Shown in pieces: positions 8,244 through 15,169 of a DNA stretch of 51,967 bases (within the stretch, counting starts at the first letter, position 1; each line of letters opens with the position of its first letter). A program made the position numbers and the translations under genes. The notes beneath the pieces are model-generated. The model worked only from the letters and a program-made list of their open reading frames with translations. It searched no databases and was not told the origin of the DNA. Source of the DNA: an uncultured Clostridia bacterium (lineage in GTDB: Bacteria > Bacillota > Clostridia > Oscillospirales > JAAYOS01); contig CALXFK010000069.1 in NCBI GenBank assembly GCA_944387575.1, forward strand, positions 1 to 51,967, in the 5' to 3' direction.

Positions 8244-8270
8244 CTTTCGACAGTGTGACAGTTTTGACAG
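8244..8270. promoter_or_regulatory. Threefold GACAG direct repeat, candidate response-regulator site
   Basis: GACAG occurs at 8249, 8257 and 8266 (spacing 8 and 9), and CTTTCGACA at 8244-8252 is repeated at 8202-8210. The array sits between the kinase stop and the ABC attenuator, where a regulator of the exporter would be expected to bind. The spacing is shorter than the usual 10-11 bp of OmpR-family sites, so this is tentative. Confidence 0.4.
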
Positions 8271-8271
8271 A

Positions 8272-9180
8272 TTAGCCGCCGTGCTCCCGCGGAAGGTACA
8301 GACAGAACGTACTGCCGTATCCGGGACCGCTTACCACTTTTAAGTATCCTCCCTGACCGGTCACGATCTGGCGAGTGAGGTACAGTCCGATTCCAACACC
8401 ATCTATTTGGCGGGCGGTGGGGGAGCGGTAGAACCGACCAAAAATTTTGCTGTGCTCCTCCTCGGGTATGCCGGGACCGGTATCGGTAACTATGACGACA
8501 CAGAACGCCTCATAATTTGCCACCGACACATTCACCGAACCGCCTGATGGTGTGTACTTTACTGCATTGTCGAGCAGATTGCACACAGCCTCCTCGGTCC
8601 ATTTCGTGTCGAACACCGCGCTTCCATCGCGGTCATCAAAAGTAAGTGTGACGTTCTTACCTTTTGCTTTTGGTAGGTATTGGTCAATGGCTCGTCTCAC
8701 CACAGGTGCAACTTCCGCCGGCTCGGGCTGGAGCGCGAGTATGCCTGTCTCAAGGCGGGACGTTTTTACAAGTGCCTCGATGAGACTTTGCAGCTTTCCG
8801 GTCTGTGAGGATATCGCTCGGACGCAGTCCTGAGCCGCAGGTGGGAGAGGCTGCTCTTCGAGAAGTTGGGAGTAAAGCCGCAGGTTTGATACGGGAGTTT
8901 TTGTCTGGTGCGATATGTCCGAAATCAGTGTGCTTATCTGGTCGCGCTGGTTCTGGAGGTTACGGGCAGAGAGGGTGCTCACCGCCAGATACCTGGAAAG
9001 ACGGTTCTCAAGGGCGGACATTCGACTTTCGCTGAAGGTCTTTTCGGAAAAGCTGCCGTCAATTGCAGCGGTAAGCATTTCGTCGAGATGACTTATCGTG
9101 CGAGAAGTGTGAATGTGGCAGTACACTGCCATTGATACGGCGGCAATAAGTGCGACAGATGCAATAATGTACCCGGTCAT
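8272..9180 (-). CDS. Sensor histidine kinase, short N-terminus
   Basis: 302 residues. There is one transmembrane helix at about 3-22, no clear second helix and no outside sensor domain. A dimerisation/phosphoacceptor helix follows with SDISHQTKTPVSNL (His91), then an ATPase domain with N box (EEAVCNLLDNAVKY), G1 (DTGPGIPEEE), F box (FGRFYRS) and G2 (GVGIGLYL). It phosphorylates the regulator encoded just upstream. ATG 9180 overlaps the regulator stop (ATGA) and has GGAG before it. A kinase with so little outside sequence, next to an ABC exporter, suggests that it senses through the membrane or through the transporter, as in the intramembrane-sensing kinases of resistance modules. Confidence 0.9.
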   Translation of the reverse strand: MTGYIIASVALIAAVSMAVYCHIHTSRTISHLDEMLTAAIDGSFSEKTFSESRMSALENRLSRYLAVSTLSARNLQNQRDQISTLISDISHQTKTPVSNLRLYSQLLEEQPLPPAAQDCVRAISSQTGKLQSLIEALVKTSRLETGILALQPEPAEVAPVVRRAIDQYLPKAKGKNVTLTFDDRDGSAVFDTKWTEEAVCNLLDNAVKYTPSGGSVNVSVANYEAFCVVIVTDTGPGIPEEEHSKIFGRFYRSPTARQIDGVGIGLYLTRQIVTGQGGYLKVVSGPGYGSTFCLYLPREHGG

Positions 9181-9857
9181 TTCTCCATCCCCCATGCATA
9201 TCCGATACCGTACACCGTTTTGAGATACTGCGGTTTTGCGGGATCGGTTTCCAGCTTGCCGCGTAGCCGTTTTACCGTGACCGAGAGTGCGTTTTCTTCC
9301 ACAAACTCTGCGCCATCAGTCCAAACCCTGTCAACAAGAGTGCTGCGGCTTACCGCATGACCGCGGTTTTCTATCAGCACCCGCAGCAGTTTTTGTTCAG
9401 TTTTGGAGAGTTCCACCGACACACCATCCCTCCGAAAGTCCATCCGGTCAAAGTCAAAGTAGAACGGACCGATGACAACAGCTCCGGGAGATGCAGAATT
9501 TCCCCGACGCAGGCACGCGTCGACCCTTGCGCGGAGAACCGCAAGGGAGAAAGGCTTGGTTATATAGTCGTCCGCTCCAGCTTCCAAACCTGTGACCTCG
9601 TCCAGTTCGAGGTCGTTTGCGGTGAGCAGGATCACCGGTGTCGCGTTTCCTCGTCCTCGCAGTTCTCTAAGCAGGTCCAGTCCGCTGCCGTCCGGTAGGT
9701 TGATATCTAAAATAAGCAGCGAGTAGCTGCTGTGAAGAAATTGTTTTGCTTGTTCAAGAGTTTCTGCGCGGGTGACGCTGCGCTCCGGGCTTTCGAGCGC
9801 CATCGCTATCCCGCGCCCAAGAGCCGTGTCGTCCTCCAAAAGAAAAATATGGTCCAT
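9177..9857 (-). CDS. Response regulator, OmpR family
   Basis: 226 residues. The receiver domain (1-115) has the acidic pair in FLLEDD, the phosphoacceptor Asp51 in LLILDINLPDGSG, Thr in LLTAND and Lys in YITKPF. The winged-helix DNA-binding domain (about 130-226) ends with TVYGIGYAW, the usual OmpR-family wing. ATG 9857 is preferred because AGAG/GGTGG lies upstream and MDHIFLLEDD is the normal receiver start; an upstream in-frame codon at 9884 would add nine unrelated residues. It is the first gene of the minus-strand set regulator-kinase-[hairpin]-ATPase-permease, so its target is probably the exporter. Confidence 0.93.
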   Translation of the reverse strand: MDHIFLLEDDTALGRGIAMALESPERSVTRAETLEQAKQFLHSSYSLLILDINLPDGSGLDLLRELRGRGNATPVILLTANDLELDEVTGLEAGADDYITKPFSLAVLRARVDACLRRGNSASPGAVVIGPFYFDFDRMDFRRDGVSVELSKTEQKLLRVLIENRGHAVSRSTLVDRVWTDGAEFVEENALSVTVKRLRGKLETDPAKPQYLKTVYGIGYAWGMEK

Positions 9858-9949
9858 GTGTTCATCTCTTCCACCTGAAAGCACAGGTCGTTATTCTTTT
9901 GCGCACTGTTATACGCGCTTATATGTGGAATTATTATGGCATATATGTA

Positions 9950-10102
9950 CCACACACTGTAAGTGTGGGTTTTATTGCGGTTATTATACCATGACGGCAA
10001 AGTCGGAATGGTATAATGTGCCATGTTTTTCGGTTGTCCCGTAAGGGACGAGAAAAACGGCTTAAATCAAAGTATAATAACCACCTTGCGGTTATTATAC
10101 CA
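9950..10102. repeat. Cluster of four hairpins with repeated extended -10 elements
   Basis: This is a gene-free block upstream of the regulator gene. In order: CCACAC/GTGTGG (9950-9955 with 9963-9968); ATTATACCAT/ATGGTATAAT (9983-9992 with 10008-10017); a two-tier hairpin GTTTTTC..GTCCC-gtaa-GGGAC..GAAAAAC (10025-10058); and GTATAATAACC/GGTTATTATAC (10072-10082 with 10090-10100). TTGCGGTTATTATACCA occurs twice in direct orientation (9975-9991 and 10086-10102). Read on the minus strand each copy starts TGGTATAAT, an extended -10 box; a third TGGTATAAT lies on the plus strand at 10009-10017. The rest of the gap (9858-9949, 10103-10120) shows nothing I can name. Confidence 0.7.
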
Positions 10103-10120
10103 CGTAACCGTATTGAATTT

Positions 10121-10606
10121 CTACTTCTGTGTCCGCCGGTTTTCAAATTTCCCTGAGAGAAAGCTGGTGAATCGTGTAACTGCAATACTGTGCCATCTGT
10201 TCACGCATACAATCTTCCACGCATCTGTGGTCTCGGCATATGTTTTGAGCAATATCTCCTTTACGCGGTGGCACCCAAGCGTGTGCATGACGGTCGTTGC
10301 CGGTAATATCGCAAGGTCGAGACGGTGCGCAGAGAGCTCGCATACCAACTCATCCGGGTTACCGCTGAGAAGGCGTACCGAAGTCTCGGGCTGAAATTTA
10401 GTGTAGCTCTCAACGACGCCATTAAGGAGGTCAGCTATTAGCGGATCGGAAAAACCGACCCGTAGAGCCCTGTCACACGCACCCGAACTTATACGCGCGT
10501 CTCTCGGACGACGCATACGGTCGACAAACCTGTCGAGCCACGCCATCACGCGCCATCCGAACGCTGCGGCGACCACCACAGTCGAAATAAGAAGAAATTC
10601 ACGCAC
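10121..10606 (-). CDS. Small membrane-anchored protein with LysR-substrate-domain-like half
   Basis: 161 residues. A hydrophobic helix sits at about 2-19, then a basic stretch (DRFVDRMRRPRDAR), then about 110 residues that read like the first half of a type-2 periplasmic-binding or LysR effector domain: LRVGFSDPLIADLLNGVVESY, QPETSVRLLSGN, LVCELSAHRLDLAILPA. No helix-turn-helix domain is present, and the second lobe seems to be missing. Start: GTG 10606 has GGGGG at 9-bp spacing; a TTG at 10615 abuts the SD and is less likely. It ends in TAG. It may be a sensor or decoy, or the remnant of a larger protein. No function can be assigned. Confidence 0.55.
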   Translation of the reverse strand: MREFLLISTVVVAAAFGWRVMAWLDRFVDRMRRPRDARISSGACDRALRVGFSDPLIADLLNGVVESYTKFQPETSVRLLSGNPDELVCELSAHRLDLAILPATTVMHTLGCHRVKEILLKTYAETTDAWKIVCVNRWHSIAVTRFTSFLSGKFENRRTQK

Positions 10607-10684
10607 TCTGTTCAACCCCCTGCAGCAAATTGAATGGATTTAATATACTTATTCTTTCTGCAGGCAGGTACAATAATGTATTGA

Positions 10685-10716
10685 AAAGCTCACCCCGTTT
10701 GGCGCGGAGTGAGCTT
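10685..10716 (-). terminator. Terminator of the dlt-like operon
   Basis: AAGCTCAC (10686-10693) pairs with GTGAGCTT (10709-10716), with an inner CCG/CGG extension, four bases past the stop of the last operon gene. On the minus strand it is followed by TTTTC. Confidence 0.75.
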
Positions 10717-10720
10717 CTGG

Positions 10721-12544
10721 TCAGTTGCCCTCTATAAGCGATAAAATGTCGGCGTCGGTCATACTTCCATCCACCGTAAACCTGTTCAGTGAGAGCAGAC
10801 TCTGCGGCAGACCGCGTACAATGGTGTTGACGCCTGGCTGTGTGGAGACGGTAACATCGTACCCGCTCTCGCTGAGAACGACTGCTGCCTCGGTCGTGAC
10901 CTCGCCATAGGGGTATGAGAAAATGCCGCTGTTTCCGCCGAGAACTGACCATATTTCGGAGTCAAATTGCTCGAGGTCATTGCGAAGCATCGAAATATAA
11001 TCGCTTTCGCTCTCGCCGTCACGGAGTGCGAGGTTCTCGCGAGCGTCGCCCTCCTCGAACGGCGGCCACTGGTGCAGGTCGTAGGTATGGGAGCCAAACT
11101 CGATGAGTCCGCTCGAGAGCATTGCCTGCGCCTCGTCCAAGCCGAAGTGCGGAGTTATGGCGTTGCCGGTGTCCTTGTATGTGTCCGAGCCGAACGAGAC
11201 TCCAATGACAAATATGGTCGCCTTTGCGCCGTATTTCTCGAGAATGGGCAGCGCCTGTTCGTAATTGCTCAGATATCCGTCGTCGAAGGTTATCACGACC
11301 GGTTTTTCGGGCAGCGGGTCACCGTATAGGACATAGTTGCGAAGCTCGGAGAGAAAGACCGGAGTATATCCGGCGTCGATAAGCGCGGACAGATGGCTTT
11401 CAAACGCCTCCGGGCTTGTAACCGTGCTGCTCGCCCCCTCGGCGATGTGGTGGTAGGTCAGAATAGGCACCTCGGCGGTGTATTCGCCGGTGTCTGGAGT
11501 CTCGGCGGTGCGGTATCCGGAGAGGTACTCCTCCGCGTTTTCGGCGGTCACATAAAACCCAAAGTCGTCCGGAACGTAGAATTCTCCGCCATAAATGCGG
11601 GAGAGAGCCATCTCGCCGACGCTGTTTCGGAAGTGGGTCGCGTCATAGAAGTAGCGCGAGTCGAAACTCACCGACGAGTAGGAAAAGTCCCAGAAGCCGG
11701 TAATATCCGCGAGGCGGGCAAGGAAATCACGCGTTGCGTCCGCGTCGAAGTACTCGGCGTGCTCGTAATAGAGAGGGGAGAACACCACGGTGAGCGTGAC
11801 CCCGTCCCGCTCGCATCGCTCGACTATCTCGCGCACCGCTTCGAGGCAGCGGTCAGCCTCCTTGAGCGCGTAGCCGGCTTTCGGGTAGTCGGTAAACACC
11901 GGGTATGCAGAGAGGTACTCGTCCATGTTGCCGATGCTCTCCACGTCGCGCACAGACTTGTCGTATGCTCCGCTCTCCTCATTAAATACGTCGAAGGTCT
12001 GCGGGAGGTAGGTGTCCTCTCGAAGGTCGCTCAGCTTAGCGAACGCATACTGTGGATTCGCAAACAGGAACCGGAGATAGAACGAGAGAAGAGACGAACC
12101 GTCGACTTTGGCATGGAGACTGTCGGTCAGCGGGTCGCTTTCGTAGTCGTAGTAATAGGTGTTCATGATGCTGAGGTTCAGCAGGATGTTTTTCGGGTTG
12201 TAGTTGTCCAGCACGTACATGGCGGTGGCGTACATATCATATGTGTCCGCGCCGTAGGAAAACAGGTTGAAAAAGTTCGCGCCGGTGTACTCGTTTAGCG
12301 AATCGATCGGGAACGAGCTTGTCGATGAGCAGCCGATGAGGTACGAGTCGTACTGCTCGGAATTTATGTCGAGATAGGCTGTCTTTGCCGCCCTGGGATT
12401 ATTGGTAAAGTCGAAGGAGTACCACTGCATGAACCTGTCTCCGAACACACCGAACGGGTCGACGAAGAAGTTCAGACCGGCAATAAGCAGAAGCACGAAC
12501 AGAACACAGCCGAAGAAGGCTATAAGCCACTTTTTAGCACTCAT
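10721..12544 (-). CDS. DltD/SGNH-like domain fused to NodB polysaccharide deacetylase
   Basis: 607 residues. There is one transmembrane helix (about 6-28). An extracytoplasmic SGNH/DltD-like domain follows with the nucleophile-type block YLIGCSSTSSF (Ser73) and the late catalytic block FYDATHFRNSVG (D-x-x-H). A complete NodB (CE4) domain starts near 405: TYHHI, TFDDGY, GSHTYDLH with both metal His residues, and FSYPYGE. The whole protein should be anchored and face the outside. In DltD and AlgX-type proteins the first domain acts in acyl transfer to a surface polymer; CE4 enzymes remove N- or O-acetyl groups. ATG 12544 has AGGTGA upstream and follows the MBOAT stop by eight bases. It is the last gene of the operon. 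This domain fusion is not part of the standard dlt operon. Confidence 0.85.
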   Translation of the reverse strand: MSAKKWLIAFFGCVLFVLLLIAGLNFFVDPFGVFGDRFMQWYSFDFTNNPRAAKTAYLDINSEQYDSYLIGCSSTSSFPIDSLNEYTGANFFNLFSYGADTYDMYATAMYVLDNYNPKNILLNLSIMNTYYYDYESDPLTDSLHAKVDGSSLLSFYLRFLFANPQYAFAKLSDLREDTYLPQTFDVFNEESGAYDKSVRDVESIGNMDEYLSAYPVFTDYPKAGYALKEADRCLEAVREIVERCERDGVTLTVVFSPLYYEHAEYFDADATRDFLARLADITGFWDFSYSSVSFDSRYFYDATHFRNSVGEMALSRIYGGEFYVPDDFGFYVTAENAEEYLSGYRTAETPDTGEYTAEVPILTYHHIAEGASSTVTSPEAFESHLSALIDAGYTPVFLSELRNYVLYGDPLPEKPVVITFDDGYLSNYEQALPILEKYGAKATIFVIGVSFGSDTYKDTGNAITPHFGLDEAQAMLSSGLIEFGSHTYDLHQWPPFEEGDARENLALRDGESESDYISMLRNDLEQFDSEIWSVLGGNSGIFSYPYGEVTTEAAVVLSESGYDVTVSTQPGVNTIVRGLPQSLLSLNRFTVDGSMTDADILSLIEGN

Positions 12545-12552
12545 TTGGTCAC

Positions 12553-14142
12553 CTAAAAAGCCTTGTATATGAACTCGGACGGGATGTATCCGCTGCGGTA
12601 GAAACCAAGGAATACGACCGCGAGTATTATTGCTAGCATGATGGCGATCTGCAGGACGGGTCTTGCGCGGCAAATGGCAGCCCGGAGGTCGTGATTCCGC
12701 TCCTCATACACCCCCGCGATGGTCACGACGGCGCTTCCCAGCGCAAGCACGCCCATGTCCCACCCGCCGAGCCCCAGCGACAGGAACGAGGAAGCCGAGA
12801 GCGCGCTCACTCCGGGGTGGGCAAAGGTCTGCGAAAGCATTCCGAGCGCGAGCGAGAGGTTGTCCGCACGCGTGAAGTAGCGTCCGAGCGTCACGAGCAG
12901 AAGCGTCCTAAGCAGCCGAAACGCATAGAGCAGCTTGCTTGAATCGGAGATTTTGAGCCTTGCGCGCACCGCCGCATACGGCGCCGCCATGAGCTGCGAA
13001 AATGTTATTATAACTCCGTTCCAAAGTCCGAAAGCAATGTACTTTGAGCTCCCGCCATGCCATAGTCCTATGAGGAAGAATACCACAAATGTGACGAGCG
13101 CAGTGGGCAGGACCTTTCCGGCGCGACCACCGAGATTTGTGCGGAGCTTTTTTGAAAAGCGACCAAAACGCCGGGAAAAGGTTATAGAATAGAACACGTA
13201 TTCCCGCATCCACTCGCCGAGCGTGATGTGCCATCGGCGCCAGTAATCGGCAAGCGAAGTCGCGAGGTATGGTCTGCGGAAGTTTTCCGCGAGTTCAACT
13301 CCGAACATTTCTGATATTCCGCGAGCCATGTCAATTCCGCCGGAGAAGTCGCAGTAGAGCTGTATGCCGTAGACAAACACTCCGAACAGAATTATCACGC
13401 CGCCGTATCCGTCGTATCCCGCAAAGACGTTGTCCGCGATGACGGCGGCTCGGTCGGCAATGACGATTTTCTTGAAAAGCCCCCATACCGCGAGCTGGAT
13501 GCCGTTTCGCAGGGCATCCGCGTTGAATCCGGGCAGGTTTTCAAACTGCGGGGAGAGCCGGTCGTATCTGCCGATAGGTCCTTGGGTTATCTGCGGGAAG
13601 TAGGACACGAAGAGCGCATATTTGAGAATGTTACGGGAAGCGGGGTACTTCTCGCGGAGCAGGTCGATTACATAGCTTGCCGACTGGAAGGTGTAAAATG
13701 AAATCCCGAGCGGCAGTGCAAGCGTGAAGCGGGGGATATCGACCCCGCCGAATATGCGCGAGACATACTCCACGGCGCCGAGAAACGGGTCGAGGTACTT
13801 AAGTGCCGCAAGTATTCCGAAATTCAGCAGCAGCGCCGCCGCCGCCGCCGCGCGCTTCTTTCGCGTGAACGCTGTGTTTATCTCGGTCACCTGAAGCCCC
13901 TTTGCCTTCGCGTCAGCCGCCGCCGCTGCACGCCTACGGTTGAGACGGTCGATGACGAGCCCCGCAAGGAAGGTGGAGAGTGTGGCTGACGCGAGATAGA
14001 CCAGAAGCTCGGCGCCCGCCATTGCGTAAAATATGACGCTTGCCGCAAGCAGAGCTATCCATCGCACCTTTTTTGGGAGGAGAAAGCAGAGCGCGAGCGA
14101 AGCCGCAAGCAACGCGAGAAACCGAAGGGATACAAAGGACAT
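12553..14142 (-). CDS. MBOAT membrane O-acyltransferase, DltB/AlgI-like
   Basis: 529-residue polytopic protein. The MBOAT hallmarks are LADYWRRWHITLGEWMREYVF (His305) and the catalytic His362 in LIGLWHGG; LPLGISFYTFQSASYVID and YFPQITQGPIGRY are also typical of the DltB/AlgI branch. It would move an acyl group from the carrier protein in the cytoplasm across the membrane to an outside acceptor. An unusual stretch of about 45 charged and Ala-rich residues (about 68-110) forms a long cytoplasmic loop near the N-terminus. ATG 14142 is five bases after the carrier-protein stop, so translation is probably coupled. The C-terminus IYKAF followed by the stop resembles the aromatic, very C-terminal end of DltB. 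Confidence 0.93.
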   Translation of the reverse strand: MSFVSLRFLALLAASLALCFLLPKKVRWIALLAASVIFYAMAGAELLVYLASATLSTFLAGLVIDRLNRRRAAAAADAKAKGLQVTEINTAFTRKKRAAAAAALLLNFGILAALKYLDPFLGAVEYVSRIFGGVDIPRFTLALPLGISFYTFQSASYVIDLLREKYPASRNILKYALFVSYFPQITQGPIGRYDRLSPQFENLPGFNADALRNGIQLAVWGLFKKIVIADRAAVIADNVFAGYDGYGGVIILFGVFVYGIQLYCDFSGGIDMARGISEMFGVELAENFRRPYLATSLADYWRRWHITLGEWMREYVFYSITFSRRFGRFSKKLRTNLGGRAGKVLPTALVTFVVFFLIGLWHGGSSKYIAFGLWNGVIITFSQLMAAPYAAVRARLKISDSSKLLYAFRLLRTLLLVTLGRYFTRADNLSLALGMLSQTFAHPGVSALSASSFLSLGLGGWDMGVLALGSAVVTIAGVYEERNHDLRAAICRARPVLQIAIMLAIILAVVFLGFYRSGYIPSEFIYKAF

Positions 14143-14146
14143 CGTA

Positions 14147-14380
14147 TCAGCCTTCGCGCAGCCGCTCTATAAGAGAGGCAATGGCTGACGGAGTTTCGAA
14201 GTTCTCCGGCGTCACGCTCTCGACGCCTATCTGCACATCAAACGCATCGCTGAGCTCACCGACAAGCGCGACAAGGTCAAACGAGTCGATTATTTCGTCC
14301 TCGATGAGAAGCGTGTCGGCGGCGACGTCGGTGCCGGGAACAAGTTCCCGGATAATCTCAAGTATTTTGTCCATGTTCAT
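14147..14380 (-). CDS. Acyl/peptidyl carrier protein (DltC-like)
   Basis: 77 residues, a typical carrier-protein length. The phosphopantetheine Ser is Ser33 in EIIDSFDLVALVGELSDAF, with the acidic residues around it that carrier proteins use for docking. The order of genes (adenylation enzyme, GNAT, carrier, MBOAT, DltD-like) makes it the carrier that receives the residue activated by the enzyme at 15147-16670. ATG 14380 has AAGGAG at 9-bp spacing; an internal ATG two codons on is also possible. The IDSFD core is closer to DltC and peptidyl carriers than to the fatty acid synthesis ACP, whose core is DSLD. Confidence 0.92.
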   Translation of the reverse strand: MNMDKILEIIRELVPGTDVAADTLLIEDEIIDSFDLVALVGELSDAFDVQIGVESVTPENFETPSAIASLIERLREG

Positions 14381-14395
14381 ACCGTTATTCTCCTT

Positions 14396-15169
14396 TTAAA
14401 CTGATTGGTCTTTCGGTGTAAACGTAAACACTTCCGACCTGAATCTGCCGGGAGCGAATCCGAATCGTCTGTAAAGCGCCTGCGCCACTGGATTGTCGGT
14501 CCTGACCCAGAGACGGAATCTGCGTGCGGACGCTGCGGCGAGAAATGCTGTCACGAGCGCCGATCCGACGCCGCTCCTCCGCGCCTTCGGAAGGACCGCG
14601 AGATGATTGAGCTCACCCACGGTGCCATCGGTGGAGAACCGAAGGACCCCGCCGTCCGCGACAAGCAGATGCCGTGCGGCAATGTCGGAGGAAAGCTCGT
14701 CCCGCGTCGGCAGACAACCGGTAAGCGGATCGAAGCACACGCTAAGCACTTCCTCCGCAAAACCGAGGTCATTCTGTACGGCAAACCGCACGCCCGCTGG
14801 AAATTCGGAGGGGAAAGTACCTGCAAACTCATACCGTTCGCGATTTGCCGAGTGTAAAAGCCCCAGCTTTACGAGTTCATCAGCGACATCCGGCGACGAA
14901 CCGGTCTTGTATGCATATTCGCAGACCGTGCTACGCTCCAAGTGGAGTTCGGGGAACCTGCCACCGGAAAGCAACATAAAGTAAAGCTTGTCAACTTTAC
15001 CACTGAAAATAAGCAGCAGGGAAGTCTCGCAGAGTTCATAGTAAACACTGCCGTCCGAAATAGCGCGCTCTATCTGTTCGCGAGACTTGAAAAAATTCGT
15101 GCGAACACCGCGCTGCATGAATTCGCCCGTCAATGCGGAGAACTTGTCAAACTTGGTCAGCCTGTTCAT
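14396..15169 (-). CDS. GNAT family N-acetyltransferase with extra N-terminal domain
   Basis: 257 residues. The C-terminal half (about 130-250) is a recognisable GNAT fold: GTVGELNHLAVLPKARRSGVGSALV supplies strand 4 and the acetyl-CoA-binding loop (RRSGVG), and NPVAQALYRRFGFAP closes the domain. The N-terminal 115 residues also have an alternating helix/strand pattern (YFMLLSGGRF) and could be a degenerate second GNAT, but I cannot show that. The gene overlaps the adenylation gene by 23 bases and lies 15 bases before the carrier gene, so it belongs to the operon. Its place between the activating enzyme and the carrier suggests that it acetylates the carrier-bound or free aminoacyl group; this is inference. 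Confidence 0.8.
   Translation of the reverse strand: MNRLTKFDKFSALTGEFMQRGVRTNFFKSREQIERAISDGSVYYELCETSLLLIFSGKVDKLYFMLLSGGRFPELHLERSTVCEYAYKTGSSPDVADELVKLGLLHSANRERYEFAGTFPSEFPAGVRFAVQNDLGFAEEVLSVCFDPLTGCLPTRDELSSDIAARHLLVADGGVLRFSTDGTVGELNHLAVLPKARRSGVGSALVTAFLAAASARRFRLWVRTDNPVAQALYRRFGFAPGRFRSEVFTFTPKDQSV

Noticed and set aside
11393..12298. 301-codon open frame on the plus strand inside the DltD-NodB gene
   Set aside because: It is antisense to a gene with clear SGNH and CE4 motifs, and its translation is rich in Val, Glu and Arg without domain features.
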